A DNA stretch of 64,000 bases from Mesostigma viride (GCA_009746045.1 RPFO01000080.1:1361908-1425907); one strand, 5' to 3'. Counted from the first letter of the stretch, positions 22,051-34,837 are shown. The notes: generated from the sequence alone by a model not told the origin. Numbers and translations are program-made.

Positions 22051-22172
22051 GTGTGACACTTTTCGTCGTTTTTTTAACTTCGTAACAAACTACTCTTTCC
22101 CGCCGGGCCGCGTGTGACACTTTTTGTCGTTTTTTTAATTTCGTGACTAACTACTCTTTCCCGTCGGTCCGC
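22051..22172. repeat. Subterminal 61-bp direct repeat, two copies
   Basis: Units start GTGTGACACTTTT at 22051 and 22112 and share the T-run, CTACTCTTTCCCG and GG(G/T)CCGC blocks with only a few substitutions. The GTGTGACACTTTT core also occurs inverted near the right end (42895-42907). This layout fits transposase-binding sites, which is inference. Confidence 0.85.
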
Positions 22173-22462
22173 GTGCGCTTTTTGATTGCCTGCAGGTGGC
22201 ACGAAATTTTCGACCGGAGTGTTTCGGCATAACAAGTTTCTCGATACCCTGATGGATTGGTACAATCCTAGTCGACTAGAGGACCATGTTGAGAAGAGTT
22301 AATCGACGAAGCTAGTAGTACTTTCAACCATCAAATGGTGGGTATACCCACCCCCATAATTTTATTGAATCGATGAATAATGCAAATTTACACATTTGAC
22401 CAACGCAAAATGTTGCATGGAATTAATCATCGATTATATTTGCCAAATGGGACCGGCATTCA

Positions 22463-22933
22463 CTTTTCCTGGAGAAATGACCCCCATCCATCGATCTCAA
22501 TGTCACGAAACTTGTACGCTCCCTTGTACAAGTCCCCCACGAAATTTGGAGGCTCGTTGGAAAATTGTTTGGGGGCCCATACGGCCCCACCTATTTCCGC
22601 CGCATTCAAGAACTCATGCTGGGCCTCAGCCCGGAGGCGCACAGCCGAGACATTGGGCGAAATTTCCGTGCCCTCATTCTGGAGGCATTGCACCACCCTG
22701 GCCTTACCCGGAACACGGGGGGCAGGCGCCAAATCTGAATCTGGGGGCATCAGGTCGATCATCCCGTTTCCGAACGCAATGACACCTGAACCCCAACCTC
22801 CAAACGGTCCCCGCAGGGAGCGTGGGAAGTCGTGGGGGGGGGAGTCGATTTCAACATACATGTTGGCCGCATGCTCCTTTTTATCGACATGCACATATGT
22901 ATGCTGCGAACCAAAAACATCGGCGCGCTCCAT
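22463..22933 (-). CDS. Small unrecognised protein within the transposon (157 aa)
   Basis: The ORF starts MERADVFGSQHTYVHVDKKE at 22933. The middle is Gly/Pro-rich (PRSLRGPFGGWGSGV), then a hydrophilic helix with AVRLRAEAQHEFLNAAE, ending WGSFLQEK. I do not recognise the family and see no signal peptide or membrane segment. It lies between the left TIR and the transposase, in the same orientation. That makes it a candidate accessory gene of the transposon, or a terminal exon of a longer transcript. Coding status rests on length and position only. Confidence 0.5.
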
Positions 22934-23529
22934 CGTAAAAGTGAGTTTGATGGCTAAGTTGCGAGTGAGAAAATTATTTCAGCAAAGCCCGGTCCGGACT
23001 GTCGTATGGGTGGCGCTGCGGAGCGTCCCCTCTATTCCTTGTGGTTGTAGGGGACAACCTTCCAATCACAATTCGTAACTAGTCCGGTTACAAGCAAGGT
23101 ACTTTGGCACTTCCGGAGCGAATTTGTGTTTTAAGACATCTACCAAACAGGCCTTAGTACAGTAACATTGTTGTGACATTCGAAATTAGTACGAACCAAT
23201 TTGCAGACGGAAAGTCCTACACAGCAACTACTATATTTGAGTGACGACATGATTTTTAGGTCAAACCAAATTATAAATTTGTAATTCGAAATAATTATTG
23301 TACAAGTTAAATAAAATACTCGCCATTTCGACACGGAAATATACTAAAATTTGTCACTACCGAGGCTAACAATGTTCCCAGCCACTTGTCATCTAATGTA
23401 ACATATGAAAAAACAAAAAAATGTTCTCCAAAAATATATAAACACGAATAAACACTGTCCCAACCGTAGGCGAATAAAGCCCAGGCTTAAAGATCCGTAG
23501 GGGTGGCGCTGCGGAGCGTCCCCGAAAGT

Positions 23530-26500
23530 TTAAGCCGGTGGCAGCCCCTCCGGGGCTTGCTGGTTGCGTACAAGAGCGGTTAGCCACGCGTCAAGCTCCT
23601 TGCTCATATCAACGTAGGCTTGCCTTTGGTTGCCAAGGACCATGCACTGGAGCGGAAGAGCAGCGGAGATGCACAGATAGCAATCGACCAGGTCGGCTGG
23701 GCGGGACTCCGGCCAATCAGCCAAATCCAGAGTAAAATGCAGGGGGTCATGCATATCTCGCTTCCACAGCCGAACCGCCAGAACGGCGTGGCCGGGCAAG
23801 AAAATCTCCTTCTGCCGTCCGTTTTGTCCCTCAACCCACCTAACCTCCTCCTTCTCCAGCACTGAGGCCTCCCTCACCACCTGCATCACCCAAAAAGGGT
23901 GGGCGGAATTGTGGTTCACGTCCTCTCTGTCTGACGGAACTGCGATGTAATCATACATGCGCATCTGCCTGCCAATGGCATCCCTTTGATCCTTCAGCAG
24001 TTCCGCCCGCGTCAGCTGGCGAACCGGAGGTATGGGCTGCGTTGGCGGCATCAGGCGGAAAGTTTTCATCGTTTGGCCCTCATCGTTAAATTCCTCGATA
24101 TGTGTCCACTCGGTCCGGCACTCCTCCCACCTGTTAGCTAGGCAGGCTGGGCAGTAGCACGAAAAACGCCTCATCATCAGGAGCCCCGGGTCAGACTTGT
24201 CCAGGCGCCACCAGTGCGCTTGCTTGATGGCCTCGACACGCGTCGGTATCATACGGGCGCCGGAGTCGAGGTCCTGCAATGAGGGAGAATGTCAGAAACG
24301 GAAAGTTGGTATGTGTCAATAGATCAAGTACACATGAAGGGTCACTCTGCAGAGATACCCCTTTGAAAGTGCTTTGCATGCATTTTTCACTATATAAGAC
24401 GCTAATTCATACCAGTTCTTTTAGCATTATCAAATAATAAAATGCAAATGGGCAAAAGGTCACTCTGCAGAGATACCTCAATCAAGTTCAAGAAAAATTG
24501 AGTTTCGCACCTCAGGAAAATGAAAGAAATGACGGTGGACGCCCTCTGCCCGAGCGCGGGCCGACTCCCTGCTCGTGGTTTTGCCTCCTTCCCAGCTGTC
24601 CCGCATGTACTTGACGATCTGGCGCCCTGTAACGATGCCCTGGTTCTCAGGAATGCATTGCATGTTCCTCACAATGCACTTGAACTTCGCTCCCTGACCA
24701 TCCACCTCCCCCTTCCCGTGCTGCTCACCCAAGTAGTGGTACTCGAAGGATTCCAAGTCGGGATCCTGCATGAGGAGGCGGAAGACGGCGTTAACCACGT
24801 ACTTGGACTTGAACTGGGATGAGCAGTTGTCAGAGCACATGAACATCCTCTTCACCCCCACACCAAGTCCGCGCAGGGTTTCCATGATTGTCCTCAGCGC
24901 GTAGACGAGCGCCCGCTCTCCCCGCTTCATCTTGGCTTCCCCGAGAAAAAAGAACGTTCGCTTTGCCATCGCACCATTGTGCAAATATCGCACGATCATG
25001 GGCATGAGGACAAAGCTCGTCTTGTGAAAGTACTGCGACTGCAGTTGGACGTAGTTGTTGTTCTCGTAATTCTCGGCCCAATCTCCATGCACGAGCACAT
25101 CCCCCTCAGTCATGTTCCTCTCCCGGTCCTTGATCGTTGCCGACTGCCACCATGACGTAAAGCAGTGGTTGGTAAAGTCCTCCCAACTCTCGATAATCGC
25201 CAGCCTCAGCTGCGCGGGCGTTGACCTCATCGTTTCCTGTACGGGCCGCTTGACCTTCTCCGGGACCCGCCGATCGGTCGCGTCCTGTTTTAACCAAGGG
25301 ATGAAGTAAATTTGCAAGTAACATATTCATAAAGTATCAGAAAAGCCTTTAAATTAACATCGCGCTGCAGAATGACGCTGCGAAATAATTGCGTCACAAA
25401 ATCCAAACACGCTTACCTCCCCTGCCGGTCGGGAAACCACTACCTCCTTCTTCACGTATCTGAACCAATTTAGTAGTTCTGTTGAATTCTTGTCCCGGTC
25501 ACACAACACCCAGTCTTTGATGCCACACCGGGACTCGGGACACGAGTTCTCCATACATGCCCTCTTCAGAATGCGAAAGACAGACCCCTCCTCCATGGAT
25601 GGGTCCCCTACCCTTGGCACCCCTTCCTCATCCTCCACGATCCTCTCATTTATTTCAAGATCGTCAAGGTCTTGCCCCTGCCATTCATCTTCCGTCACAT
25701 TATTGTCCCCTTCCTCCTCTTCGTTTCTCGCCGAGTTTGCCCCACCCCCCAGCTCACTTCCCCCATCCGCCTCCGCCACACGGCAATGGAAGTGCTTCAC
25801 CCATTCGGTCGTGTGCAGGCTTTCGAACATCCCGCACGTGCCGTCAGGCAATCTCGCCCTTAAACATCCCTCACACTCGTCGCCGCACTTGCAGTTCTTG
25901 CCGTGCTTCGCCTTGCAGTACCTAGTCCATGCCGCTACCTTCGACTGCATGACCGTATGCGTCTCACAGGCGCACACGTTTCTCTCCTTCCACTTCCCCT
26001 TGACGGTTTTGGGGGCGTACTTGCAGAAAGTCGTATATCCGACATGGATGCCGACATCCTTCTCATACTGCGGACTTTTCTTGTCCCAGTACGTGTGCTC
26101 CGCTAAAAACTTGAGATATATGTCCTCCTTCGAGGTGAGGTAGAAGTAGGCCCCTTGGACACCAACCAAAATCGCACGATTGCCAACTCGTTCGTGCGTC
26201 TTTATGGTATCCCTCTCTTGGGGCGAAGCGCGCGAGTTCTCCTCATCAGTCCAAGCCTGCGCGATCGACTCGATTACAAATTGGGGCAACTTCCTCTTCT
26301 TTCGCGCCAGCGCACGCGTCAGGAACTCCATCTTCTGTTGCTTTCTGATCGCCCGAACTTTGAGAATGGTCTTCGCGGGGACACCCGTCATTCTCTCCAA
26401 CTCTGCCGCCGAAAACTCCTTCTCGATGTCGTCCCCACAAAAAAGAGTTGACACCAAAATGATCTTGACGTCTCTGTCATGGTCGGATTTCGACAGGTCG

Positions 26501-27213
26501 TCAAAAAGGGCGATCAGCCGAGCCACCCAAGACCTCGACAGTTGTGCAAGCCGCTGCTCATCAAAAAGCTTGGCCACCGGAATGTCAAAATGCTCCGCCT
26601 TGAGCTCGTCAGCCCTCTTATTGAAGCCATCAACAATCTCCTCAAAAGAGGCCCGCTTGGTAGATTCATTCCTCATGTGATGAACTACGTTGTACGCCTC
26701 ATCAGCAAGATGAGTCCCCACAACAGACTTCTTCTCGGCGTACTGGCCAGGCCTTTTCGCTGGCTTCCTGAAGGCGGGCGAGGTGCTGCGGTTCTCATTC
26801 CCGAAATTTCGTTTCGAGCTGTTTTTCAGATCCGCTGCAAGGGGCGTCGGTGTCCCGATGCTCAAGTTGTGGGCATTGAGTCGATTAGCAAAGCCGCCAC
26901 GCAAGGAGGAGGAGGTTGGCGAAAGAAACACCCGTTCCCGTGCTGCAGAAACAAAAAGAAATTCACGGAAAAATTTACATATTAGCAGGGTCACTCCGCG
27001 AAATGACCCCACCTTCTTCGCAGATACAAAAGAATCTCAATTGCGAAGCAAATATAGAGAAAGTCAAACTTCATGAAATTTTTGGTAGCTCTGCAGCGCG
27101 ACCCTTGCGAAGTTACACACAAGTTTTAAGGCCTTTTCGTATGGAACTGAGAAGAGGTCGCGCTGCAGCGCGACCAAGATTTGCATCATTGGAAACACAC
27201 CTTCCCGGCTCAT
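23530..27213 (-). CDS. Four-exon DDE-like transposase, about 1,018 aa
   Basis: Proposed exons: 27213-27201, 26942-25417, 25284-24511 and 24273-23530, all with GT-AG borders. The splices keep the frame: the 13-nt first exon encodes MSRE plus one base, and the others join at codon borders. Residues about 50-300 are helical and charged. A Cys-rich cluster (CKCGDECEGC) lies near 375-385, then an acidic linker. The likely catalytic core is in exon 3: Asp581 in HGDWAENY, Asp665 in CSDNCSSQF, and Asp708 or Glu706 in HGKGEVDGQGA. Exon 4 adds a CYCPACL motif and a C-terminal domain. From memory, the DWAENY / SD.C.SQFKS / HGKG..DG.G set marks an uncharacterised DDE-like family seen in animals and algae; I cannot name the superfamily. 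Start ATG at 27213 is chosen because splicing makes it continuous. Confidence 0.8.
24511..25284 (-). CDS. Transposase exon 3 with candidate catalytic residues
   Basis: Phase-0 exon of 258 codons flanked by introns of 132 bp (25285-25416) and 237 bp (24274-24510). It holds all three candidate catalytic acidic motifs. The 237-bp intron contains two copies of a GGTCACTCTGCAGAGATACC element, members of the dispersed palindrome family. Confidence 0.75.
25417..26942 (-). CDS. Transposase exon 2 (N-terminal region, zinc cluster)
   Basis: A 1,526-nt exon. Its acceptor is TTTCTGCAG before CACGGGAACG and its donor is GAG before GTAAGC. It carries helical segments (SWVARLIALFDDLSK, ERMTGVPAKTILKV), the YWDKKSPQYEKDVGIHVGY block, CACETH, and the Cys cluster. 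The 258-bp intron upstream (26943-27200) contains three palindrome copies. Confidence 0.75.
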
Positions 27214-28595
27214 TTTTCAGGCGTGTCGTGTCGTTGCCGATCGAGGTACCTGGATGATCACACCAAGACAGGAAAATACGTGAATTAATTCATGGAATTA
27301 TTTAAGATTCTACTAAATGAAATTGAATATTGAACATAATTGTTTTAATCATTATTGTTTAATTATGTAGCAGAAATATGGAAAGTATTTATTGGTATTT
27401 ATATAGTTTTAATTAGTATTTAGTACTATTTCTATTACAATCATTATTGTTTAGATAGAAGAAATATGAACTGGACAGACTAGCTATCTCTAATACTAAA
27501 TATTTTCTACTTATTGTATGAAAAAAAGAGTGATGTCCATAAATATATGTAATATTGTCATAAAATTTAATCAATATTTTAAATTTGTATTCATGGCATT
27601 AATCTATCTAGTACTAGTCATTTATATAAAAAACTAGTACAGTAAGTTAGCAGTAAATAGGAAAATATATTTAACAAATATTAGAAAGAACATATATCAT
27701 ATTCATAACAATAATCATAATAATAAGCATATGGACAGCAGAAAGTATAAATATATTGGCTAGCATGTTAGTATATATCCCCATACATTTACTATACCCG
27801 ATTCATGAATATATTTATTTGTATACCCCAAAAGTTCTGCATTCGAAATTTTTGCCATACCACGTGGCAGTAGGCACGTCGCTTTGCAGAGTGACGACTG
27901 GTGGTAATATGACAGATGATCTCTCAGACGACGTGCAAAAAAGCACCGGGCTCACGCTAGAATCGAACCGCGGACGTCGTTATCCACGGCAGCATGGTGA
28001 CGCCCGAATCCAAACATCCCGATTGTAGCGTCAAATTGGCTGCGTGTTGTTCCTTTTTATACCTGCGGGACCGTGAAGACCGACGCTTGGATTACGTCAC
28101 ATTGTGAGTCGTCCAATCCGCATGCGCGGTTTGTCAATAAGAATAATCTAGCGCCGCGTTTCGCCTCGTTGGCCGAATGGCGAGCATGCCACGTTTTCCG
28201 TCCTGAACGCCGGTTACGCTGGGCCGTTGACAGGGGTCGCTCCACGGACGATCGGTCACAACAGCTGTTGGGTTTCGAAAACCGCACCACCACTGCTGCC
28301 GCCATAGCTGTTTTCTGTAATAATCATCGCTGCCTGAAGATGGTGAGACAAATGCCGCCTCAACTCGCCGCCATAATGAAAAAGGTGCATCAACAGCGCA
28401 GTCTTTTTTGATGTCGAGCGTGATGTTTGTTGCTATGCCTTCAAATGGTCCGGTTAGTTTATAGCTAGCCCAATTCTAATCGTGGTCCTGTTCAATGCCG
28501 TTTTTCCCCCTTCCTGATTTATGCGTGCAGGTAAATGTGCAACGAACCCCTACTTACTCGCGCGAGCAGGGTGGCGTCTATGATGCCCTTTTGTA
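27214..28595. other. Divergent intergenic region of the transposon
   Basis: Lies between the start of the minus-strand transposase and the plus-strand gene. 27290-27760 is strikingly AT-rich. A palindrome copy sits at 27877-27896. It may hold promoters for both genes, but I could not pick out specific sites. A short plus-strand exon candidate lies at about 28339-28383. Confidence 0.5.
28339..28383 (+). CDS. Candidate first coding exon of the giant plus-strand gene
   Basis: ATG at 28339 begins MVRQMPPQLAAIMKK and is followed by a possible donor (AAG before GTGCATC). Joined in phase 0 to the acceptor at 33365 it would continue KEQEKEREVQ. That would place all tandem repeats of 28596-33230 in a first intron of about 5 kb. 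The link is speculative. Confidence 0.25.
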
Positions 28596-29093
28596 GTCCT
28601 CAGCCAGCGATATGGCTTGTTTTTTCGTGTTGGTCCTCAGCCAGCGACATGACTTCTTTTTTCTGGTTGGTTCTCGGCCAGCGATATGCCTTCTTTTTAA
28701 GGGTTGGTCCTCAGCCAGCGACATGGCTTCTTTTTTCGTGTTGGTCCTCAGCCAGCGATATGCCTTCTTTTTTAGGGTTGGTCCTCAGCCAGCAATATGT
28801 TTTCTTTTTTCGTGTTGGTCCTCAGCCAGCGACACGGCTTCTTTTTAAGGGTTGGTCCTCAGCGAGCGACCAGAGTATTTTTTCGTATTGGTCCTCTGCC
28901 AGCTAAATGTTTTCTTTTTTCGTGTTGGTCCTAAGCCAGCTAAATGTTTTCTTTTTTCGTGTTGGTCGTCAGCCAGCGATATGTTTTCTTTTTTCGTGTT
29001 GGTCGTCAGCCAGCGATATGTTTTCTTTTTTCGTGTTGGTCCTCAGCCAGCGATATGGCTTCTTTTTTCGTGTTGGTCCTCAGCCAGCGATAT
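28596..29093. repeat. 37-bp tandem repeat, about 13 copies
   Basis: The unit begins GTCCTCAGCCAGCGATATGG and ends in a T-run with CGTGTTG. A 37-bp period is not a multiple of three, so the long ORFs crossing it shift frame unit by unit and are unlikely to be coding. Confidence 0.95.
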
Positions 29094-32000
29094 GTCCACC
29101 ACCACCATCCATGCATGCCAGCACCCCACCACCATCATCCATGCGTGCCAGCCACCCACCACCACCATCCATGCGTGCCAGCCACCCACCACCACCATCC
29201 ATGCATGCCAGCACCCCACCACCATCATCCATGCATGCCAGCACCCCACCACCACCATCCATGCGTGCCAGCCACCCACCACCACCATCCATGCGTGCCA
29301 GCCACCCACCACCACCATCCATGCATGCCAGCACCCCACCACCACCATCCATGCGTGCCAGCACCCCACCACCACCATCCATGCATGCCAGCCACCCACC
29401 ACCATCATCCATGCGTGCCAGCCACCCACCACCACCATCCATGCATGCCAGCACCCCACCACCACCATCCATGCGTGCCAGCCACCCACCACCACCATCC
29501 ATGCATGCCAGCACCCACCACCACCATCCATGCATGCCAGCACCCCACCACCACCATCCATGCGTGCCAGCCACCCACCACCACCATCCATGCATGCCAG
29601 CACCCCACCACCACCATCCATGCATGCCAGCACCCCACCACCATCATCCATGCATGCCAGCACCCACCACCACCATCCATGCGTGCCAGCACCCCACCAC
29701 CACCATCCATGCGTGCCAGCCACCCACCACCACCATCCATGCATGCCAGCACCCCACCACCACCATCCATGCATGCCAGCACCCCACCACCACCATCCAT
29801 GCGTGCCAGCCACCCACCACCACCATCCATGCATGCCAGCACCCACCACCACCATCCATGCATGCCAGCACCCCACCACCATCATCCATGCGTGCCAGCC
29901 ACCCACCACCACCATCCATGCGTGCCAGCCACCCACCACCACCATCCATGCCTGCCAGCCACCCACCACCACCATCCATGCGTGCCAGCCACCCACCACC
30001 ACCATCCATGCGTGCCAGCCACCCACCACCACCATCCATGCATGCCAGCACCCCACCACCACCATCCATGCGTGCCAGCCACCCACCACCACCATCCATG
30101 CATGCCAGCACCCCACCACCACCATCCATGCATGCCAGCACCCCACCACCATCATCCATGCATGCCAGCACCCCACCACCACCATCCATGCGTGCCAGCA
30201 CCCACCACCACCATCCATGCGTGCCAGCCACCCACCACCACCATCCATGCATGCCAGCACCCCACCACCACCATGCATGCCAGCACCCCACCACCACCAT
30301 CCATGCGTGCCAGCCACCCACCACCACCATCCATGCCTGCCAGCCACCCACCACCACCATCCATGCGTGCCAGCCACCCACCACCACCATCCATGCGTGC
30401 CAGCCACCCACCACCACCATCCATGCATGCCAGCACCCACCACCACCATCCATGCGTGCCAGCCACCCACCACCACCATCCATGCATGCCAGCACCCACC
30501 ACCACCATCCATGCATGCCAGCACCCCACCACCATCATCCATGCATGCCAGCACCCACCACCACCATCCATGCGTGCCAGCACCCCACCACCACCATCCA
30601 TGCGTGCCAGCCACCCACCACCACCATCCATGCATGCCAGCACCCCACCACCACCATCCATGCATGCCAGCACCCCACCACCACCATCCATGCGTGCCAG
30701 CCACCCACCACCACCATCCATGCATGCCAGCACCCCACCACCACCATCCATGCATGCCAGCACCCCACCACCATCATCCATGCGTGCCAGCCACCCACCA
30801 CCACCATCCATGCGTGCCAGCCACCCACCACCACCATCCATGCCTGCCAGCCACCCACCACCACCATCCATGCGTGCCAGCCACCCACCACCACCATCCA
30901 TGCGTGCCAGCCACCCACCACCACCATCCATGCATGCCAGCACCCACCACCACCATCCATGCGTGCCAGCCACCCACCACCACCATCCATGCATGCCAGC
31001 ACCCCACCACCACCATCCATGCATGCCAGCACCCCACCACCATCATCCATGCATGCCAGCACCCACCACCACCATCCATGCGTGCCAGCACCCCACCACC
31101 ACCATCCATGCATGCCAGCCACCCACCACCATCATCCATGCGTGCCAGCCACCCACCACCACCATCCATGCGTGCCAGCACCCCACCACCATCATCCATG
31201 CGTGCCAGCCACCCACCACCACCATCCATGCGTGCCAGCCACCCACCACCACCATCCATGCGTGCCAGCCACCCACCACCACCATCCATGCGTGCCAGCC
31301 ACCCACCACCACCATCCATGCGTGCCAGCCACCCACCACCATCATCCATGCGTGCCAGCACCCCACCACCACCATCCATGCATGCCAGCCACCCACCACC
31401 ATCATCCATGCATGCCAGCCACCCACCACCACCATCCATGCGTGCCAGCACCCCACCACCATCATCCATGCATGCCAGCCACCCACCACCACCATCCATG
31501 CATGCCAGCACCCCACCACCATCATCCATGCATGCCAGCACCCCACCACCACCATCCATGCGTGCCAGCACCCCACCACCACCATCCATGCATGCCAGCC
31601 ACCCACCACCATCATCCATGCGTGCCAGCCACCCACCACCACCATCCATGCATGCCAGCACCCCACCACCACCATCCATGCGTGCCAGCCACCCACCACC
31701 ACCATCCATGCATGCCAGCACCCCACCACCATCATCCATGCATGCCAGCACCCCACCACCACCATCCATGCGTGCCAGCCACCCACCACCACCATCCATG
31801 CGTGCCAGCCACCCACCACCACCATCCATGCATGCCAGCACCCCACCACCACCATCCATGCGTGCCAGCCACCCACCACCACCATCCATGCGTGCCAGCC
31901 ACCCACCACCATCATCCATGCATGCCAGCCACCCACCACCACCATCCATGCATGCCAGCACCCCACCACCATCATCCATGCATGCCAGCCACCCACCACC

Positions 32001-32673
32001 ACCATCCATGCATGCCAGCACCCCACCACCATCATCCATGCATGCCAGCACCCCACCACCACCATCCATGCGTGCCAGCACCCCACCACCACCATCCATG
32101 CATGCCAGCCACCCACCACCATCATCCATGCATGCCAGCCACCCACCACCACCATCCATGCATGCCAGCACCCCACCACCATCATCCATGCATGCCAGCC
32201 ACCCACCACCACCATCCATGCATGCCAGCACCCCACCACCATCATCCATGCATGCCAGCACCCCACCACCACCATCCATGCGTGCCAGCACCCCACCACC
32301 ACCATCCATGCATGCCAGCCACCCACCACCATCATCCATGCGTGCCAGCCACCCACCACCACCATCCATGCATGCCAGCACCCCACCACCACCATCCATG
32401 CGTGCCAGCCACCCACCACCACCATCCATGCATGCCAGCACCCCACCACCATCATCCATGCATGCCAGCACCCCACCACCACCATCCATGCGTGCCAGCC
32501 ACCCACCACCACCATCCATGCGTGCCAGCCACCCACCACCACCATCCATGCATGCCAGCACCCCACCACCACCATCCATGCGTGCCAGCCACCCACCACC
32601 ACCATCCATGCGTGCCAGCCACCCACCACCACCATCCATGCCTGCCAGCCACCCACCACCACCATCCATGCGT
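29094..32673. repeat. 30-bp minisatellite, about 119 copies (3.6 kb)
   Basis: The unit is a CACCACCATCCATGC(A/G)TGCC core followed by AGC(C/A)ACCC. Variation is limited to a few switch positions: CATGCATG or CATGCGTG or CATGCCTG, GCCACCC or GCACCCC, CCACCATCC or CATCATCC, plus occasional 29-bp units lacking one C. Blocks of the same variant order recur (about 29100 onward and 30700 onward; 31450-31750 and 31970-32300), showing higher-order duplication. All six frames stay open because the unit is a multiple of three without stops. Confidence 0.97.
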
Positions 32674-32710
32674 GATTTTTTTGGGGAGTGGTTAGTATTG
32701 TTTTTGGGTA

Positions 32711-33228
32711 GGGTCGCTCTGCAGAGTGACCCCTACCCTTGCGCAATGTCGCAGTCTTTGTTTGTAAGGTCGCGCTGCAGAGTGACCCCCTCACAATGCA
32801 AACTTCCATTCAGTGTTTGTAGGGTCGCGCTGCAGAGTCACCTTTCCAAGATGCGTTATTCAATAACATTTTGTTGGTAGGGTCGCGCTGCAGAGTCACC
32901 TTTCCAAGATACGTTATTCAATAACATTTTGTTTGTAGGGTAGCGCTGCAGAGTCACCTTTCCAAGATACGTTATTCAATCACATTTTGGTTGTAGGGTC
33001 GCGTTGCAGAGTCACCCTTTCCAGATACGTTATTCAATAACATTTTGTTTGTAGGGTAGTGCTGCAGAGTCACCCTTTCCAGATACGTTATTCAATAACA
33101 TTTTGTTTGTAGGGTAGCGCGTCCGAGTGACCTTTCCAAGATACGTTATTCAATCACATTTGTGTTGTAAGGTCGCGCTGCCGAGTCACCCTTTCCAGAT
33201 ACGTTTATAAAAGTTACATCTTCGATTT
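32711..33228. repeat. 56-59-bp tandem repeat, nine copies, each carrying the palindrome
   Basis: Units start at 32711, 32767, 32822, 32880, 32938, 32996, 33054, 33112 and 33170. Each begins with GGGTCGCGCTGCAGAGT-type sequence followed by a CCAAGATACGTTATTCAATA segment. It is a satellite built around the same palindrome that is scattered through the element. Confidence 0.93.
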
Positions 33229-33364
33229 TTTTTTCCCAAACCTGAATGGGATTTCATCCTTGTTTCTTCTTAGGGTAGCGCTGCAGCGCCACCCCTCACG
33301 CTGATGCGAATTTACACTTTCTTCATCCGACATTGGTCTATTTGTTTTTCCTTATTTGCCGCAG

Positions 33365-34837
33365 AAGGAACAAGAGAAGGAGAGGGAAGTTCAGCTTCAG
33401 AAGGAAAAGGAGGAGCAGGAGAGGGCCTCCTTGCTTCAGAAGGGAAAAGAGGTGGAGAGGGCCACCTATGTCGACAAGGTCAAGTCGACGAGCGAGTCTC
33501 CTAAGTATAGTACGCCACCCGCCTCTCCGCCCAAGGGCGTAGAGGAGTTTCCTCCTCTGTCAACAATGCTTGCTGCCGGGGCTGGGCCAAGCTCCGTGGA
33601 GGCGTCGGCCTCCAAATCTCCCAAGCGGCCCGCACCTGAGGCACAGGCTGCCGGGGCTGGGTCCAGCTCCGTTGTGTCTCCACAGTCTCCTCAGCGGCCC
33701 GCACCTGAGGCACAGGCTGCCGGGGCTGGGTCCAGCTCCGTTGTGTCTCCACAGTCTCCCCAGCGGCCCGCCATCAACAAGGAGTCCCCCGTCCTCGGGA
33801 AGTCGACCTCAAACTCGCCGAGGTCCGCCCCCGTCGAGGTGGTTACCTCGAAGCCCAGCTCGCCGCCCAAGTCTTCTCCAAGGGCCCACCACGAGGCGTC
33901 TGAGCAGGGCAGCCCGCCGCCCAAGTCACCTCTAAGGTCCCACCACGAGGCTTCGACCTCGAAGGTCAGCACGTCGCCCAGGTCTCCTTCAAGGTCCCTA
34001 CCCGAGGCCTCGACCTCACAGCCCAGCTCGCAGCCCGCGTCTCCCCAAAGCTCCCCTCCAAAGAAGGGGGCGACCTCCAAGTCCCGATCACCGCCCAAGT
34101 CGCCTGCAAAGTCTCACGGTCGGAAGTCTCCGCCCAAGCGCCGGTCGCCACCCAAGCGCCGGTCGTCAAACTCACCTCCGAGGAGCCGCTCCCCACAGGC
34201 AAGAAAGAAAGCAAGAGCGGAATGGGAGGAGAAGGAGGATGACCATGAGCGGTTCCTGCGTGATCTGCAGAAGAACATTGACCTCCTGATCAGCATGGAG
34301 GACAGGGACAAGGCAGACCCAAGGCCACTGGAGGATCTTCCGGAGGAGGAAAGAAAGAGAAGGAATGACCGCATGGCACTTCTGACTTCTTATCTGGATC
34401 AGGCAACGCAGCACGCCGAAGATCTGGTGAATCTGGAGAAAAAGGACAAGGAACGGAAGGCCGCCCAGGAGCTCCTGGAAAGGGAGCAGAGGGAATGGGT
34501 GAAGAAGGAAAGGGCAGAGCGAGAGGCGAAGCAGGCAGAAATGGAAGCTGCGGAGATGGAGGAGGCGGAGCGCAGGAAGAGGAGGGCGTCGTGGGAGCGG
34601 GACGAAAAGGAGAGAAAGGCGAATGAGGAAAGGAAAAAGAAGGACGAGGAGGCAAAGGCGAAGAGGAAGGTGCAGGAGGAGGGGAAGAGGATGATGGAGG
34701 CGGGTGTGGCGGCACGCCTGAAATACCAAGCCAAACTTGAGGAGGAGCGCAGGAAGGCGCAGGCTGCAGAAAAGTCGACGGAGGTGGATGGGAAGACCGC
34801 GGGGGTCTCGGAGAAGGAGGGTACGGAGCCGTCTCAG
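33365..34837 (+). CDS. Giant gene, N-terminal exon: SR/SP-rich and coiled-coil region
   Basis: 491 codons. It begins with a Lys/Glu/Gln-rich helix (KEQEKEREVQLQKEKEEQ). Next come tandem PAPEAQAAGAGSSSVVSPQ repeats and SPPKSP / RRSPPKRRS motifs resembling nuclear SR-type tracts. About 180 residues of highly charged predicted coiled coil follow (AEREAKQAEMEAAEMEEAER). The donor is CAG before GTGAGAAAC. A nuclear location is likely from the basic SR tracts, by inference. Confidence 0.7.

Noticed and set aside
27938-28010. tRNA-like stretch with a GGTTCGATTC B-box motif (minus)
   Set aside because: The T-stem and acceptor arms do not pair and no convincing A box was found. At most it is a decayed tRNA or SINE relic.
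29094-32673. Possible CRISPR-like array
   Set aside because: Units are contiguous without unique spacers, and the window is eukaryotic.
28852-32880. Very long ORFs (up to 1,342 codons) on both strands
   Set aside because: They are products of a stop-free 30-bp minisatellite whose period is a multiple of three. All frames are open and the starts are non-ATG or inside repeats.
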